Positions 5,846 to 6,599 of a stretch of DNA of 6,599 bases are shown piece by piece. This DNA comes from Gulosibacter massiliensis (GTDB taxonomy: Bacteria > Actinomycetota > Actinomycetes > Actinomycetales > Microbacteriaceae), in contig CAMDKN010000072.1 in the NCBI GenBank assembly GCA_945901035.1, positions 1 through 6,599 of the forward strand, in the 5' to 3' direction. Below the pieces are notes generated by a model. The model saw only the letters and a list, made by a program, of their open reading frames with translations. It was not told where the DNA came from and made no database searches. The translations under genes and the position numbers were made by a program. Each line of letters opens with the position of its first letter. Position 1 is the stretch's first letter.

Positions 5846-5851
5846 CACAAT
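5846..5851 (+). promoter_or_regulatory. Possible -10 element upstream of the short leader ORF
   Basis: CACAAT is one base from TACAAT and is followed by 6 bases and a GTG at 5858, the same geometry as the other proposed leaderless starts in this window. The first base is off consensus and no -35 is seen. Confidence 0.35.
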
Positions 5852-5857
5852 AGAAAC

Positions 5858-5881
5858 GTGACTCCTCGCGAAAGGAACTGA
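5858..5881 (+). CDS. Putative leaderless 7-codon upstream ORF (MTPRERN)
   Basis: GTG followed by six sense codons and TGA. It begins exactly where the CACAAT hexamer predicts transcription to start and ends 4 bases before the GTG of the next gene. The AAAGGA ribosome-binding site of that gene (5871-5876) lies inside this ORF, so ribosomes on the leader would cover it and translation of the two would be linked. The frame differs from the downstream gene. The peptide has no run of one amino acid that would mark a classical attenuator. It is a prediction from position only. Confidence 0.3.
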   Translation: MTPRERN

Positions 5882-5885
5882 GAAC

Positions 5886-6161
5886 GTGGCACTGGATCCC
5901 GACGATGTTCGTGGCGTCTGTGACTACATGAACGATTCGTCCATGGCGGACAACATGCGGTTCATGGTCGAAAAGCTCGCGGACGCCGAGGTCGACTCAA
6001 CCGTCCTCCTGGTCGACATCACCGAGGAACACGGCGTTTTTTCCATCGAGAAGGACGGAGAGACCCGCGAGGTTTCCCTCGCGTGGCCGTTCACCGTCAC
6101 CAACCGCGGCGACATGAAGTCGGCGCTGTTCGGTCTGCTCGACCGCGCCCTGCTCGGTTGA
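5886..6161 (+). CDS. Small DUF2470-like protein
   Basis: A 91-residue soluble, acidic protein without a signal peptide or membrane segment. The pattern VCDYMNDSSMADNM near the N-terminus, a central beta-rich part and WPFTVTNRGDMKSALFGLLDRAL at the end resemble DUF2470, a domain found alone in actinobacteria and at the C-terminus of haem-degrading HugZ-type proteins. The usual HMNxDH core reads YMNDSS here, so the histidines are lost and a haem or metal role should not be assumed. The GTG at 5886 is preceded by AAAGGA with a 9-base gap. It lies 51 bp after xthA and may be transcribed with it or from the CACAAT promoter. It converges on the nitroreductase gene, 32 bp away, with no clear terminator between. 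Family assignment is moderate; function is unknown. Confidence 0.6.
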   Translation: MALDPDDVRGVCDYMNDSSMADNMRFMVEKLADAEVDSTVLLVDITEEHGVFSIEKDGETREVSLAWPFTVTNRGDMKSALFGLLDRALLG

Positions 6162-6193
6162 CCCGAGCCGCAGCGCGACGCAGAAGCGGGTGG

Positions 6194-6599
6194 CTAGACC
6201 CCGCGCACGACCTCGGACAGCGGCTTGCGCTCGCGCGGACCGGTTTCGGCTTCGCGACGGTCTTCCGGCAAACGGTTCGGGTCGCCCAGTTTTCCGACCG
6301 CGATGAGCGACACAATCTCGTGCGGTGCGGTCACTCCGAGCGCAATGGTCAGGGCATCGATGTCGAACCCGCCCATCTGGTGGGTGAAGTGGCCGTCGGC
6401 GGTCGCCTGAATGGTGAAGTGGGCAACGGCTTGCCCGAGGTCGTAACGCGCATAGGCGTTGTCCCGTCCCGACGCGGTCAACGTGTTGGTGACCGTCACC
6501 ACGAGCGCACCGGCGTCCGGGGCCCAGCCCGCGTTGAATCCGCTGAGGTCTTGGGTGATTTTCGCGAAAATCTCGTCACCGCGGTAACCCACGATGAAC
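6194..6599 (-). CDS. Nitroreductase family flavoprotein, N-terminus outside the window
   Basis: The visible 135 residues are the C-terminal two thirds of an FMN-dependent nitroreductase-fold oxidoreductase. The frame is open to the window edge (FIVGYRGDEIFAKI...), so the gene starts beyond it; the GTG at 6592 is not a credible start because family members have an FMN-binding N-terminal region before this point. Visible blocks are FNAGWAPDAGALVVTV, DLGQAVAHFTIQATADGHFTHQMGGFD (the dimer-interface and flavin region), a VSLIAVGKLGDP strand and the terminal RERKPLSEVV, where the Arg-Lys-Pro-Leu tail is typical. It should reduce nitro compounds or quinones with NAD(P)H, but the substrate cannot be told. 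It ends in TAG and is convergent with the DUF2470-like gene. Confidence 0.88.
   Translation of the reverse strand, partial: FIVGYRGDEIFAKITQDLSGFNAGWAPDAGALVVTVTNTLTASGRDNAYARYDLGQAVAHFTIQATADGHFTHQMGGFDIDALTIALGVTAPHEIVSLIAVGKLGDPNRLPEDRREAETGPRERKPLSEVVRGV

Noticed and set aside
6162..6193. Terminator between the DUF2470-like gene and the nitroreductase
   Set aside because: Only a 5-bp ACCCG/CGGGT match across a long loop and no T-tract.

Overview
The window looks like chromosomal DNA of a moderately high-GC actinobacterium. My best guess is the Microbacteriaceae or a close relative. This rests on G/C-rich third codon positions, frequent GTG starts, TANNNT hexamers placed 6-7 bases before start codons (leaderless transcription), and a protein of the actinobacterial septum-formation family next to pyrE. 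Family-level placement is inference; the phylum is fairly safe.

Left block (minus strand, 2420 down to 1): a SpoU/TrmH-type RNA 2'-O-methyltransferase, then purA, then a small lipoprotein, then the first 16 codons of another exported protein that overlaps the lipoprotein gene by an ATGA junction. The purA-lipoprotein gap (366-457) carries an 8-bp inverted repeat and an 11-bp-period direct repeat.

Middle block: an orphan beta-class DNA methyltransferase on the plus strand (2438-3295) starts back to back with the RNA methyltransferase. The 17-bp gap holds one symmetric TAACTTA element that can serve as the -10 for both genes, with both start codons at the expected transcription start. The methyltransferase converges on a minus-strand pair, pyrE then a septum-formation-family membrane protein, joined by another ATGA overlap. 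The septum-formation gene has an in-frame TAG. Its missing C-terminal 82 codons are still readable in the same frame (3494-3246) and overlap the methyltransferase 3' end by 50 bp.

Right block: xthA (exonuclease III) on the plus strand diverges from pyrE across 34 bp. A possible 7-codon leaderless upstream ORF and a 91-aa DUF2470-like protein follow. A 5'-truncated nitroreductase on the minus strand closes the window.

Most genes are housekeeping: purine synthesis (purA), pyrimidine synthesis (pyrE), DNA repair (xthA) and RNA modification. I see no CRISPR array, prophage, insertion sequence or restriction partner for the methyltransferase. I found no evidence for a new multi-gene system. The most notable observations are the symmetric bidirectional leaderless promoter, the interrupted septum-formation gene and the putative leaderless leader peptide.
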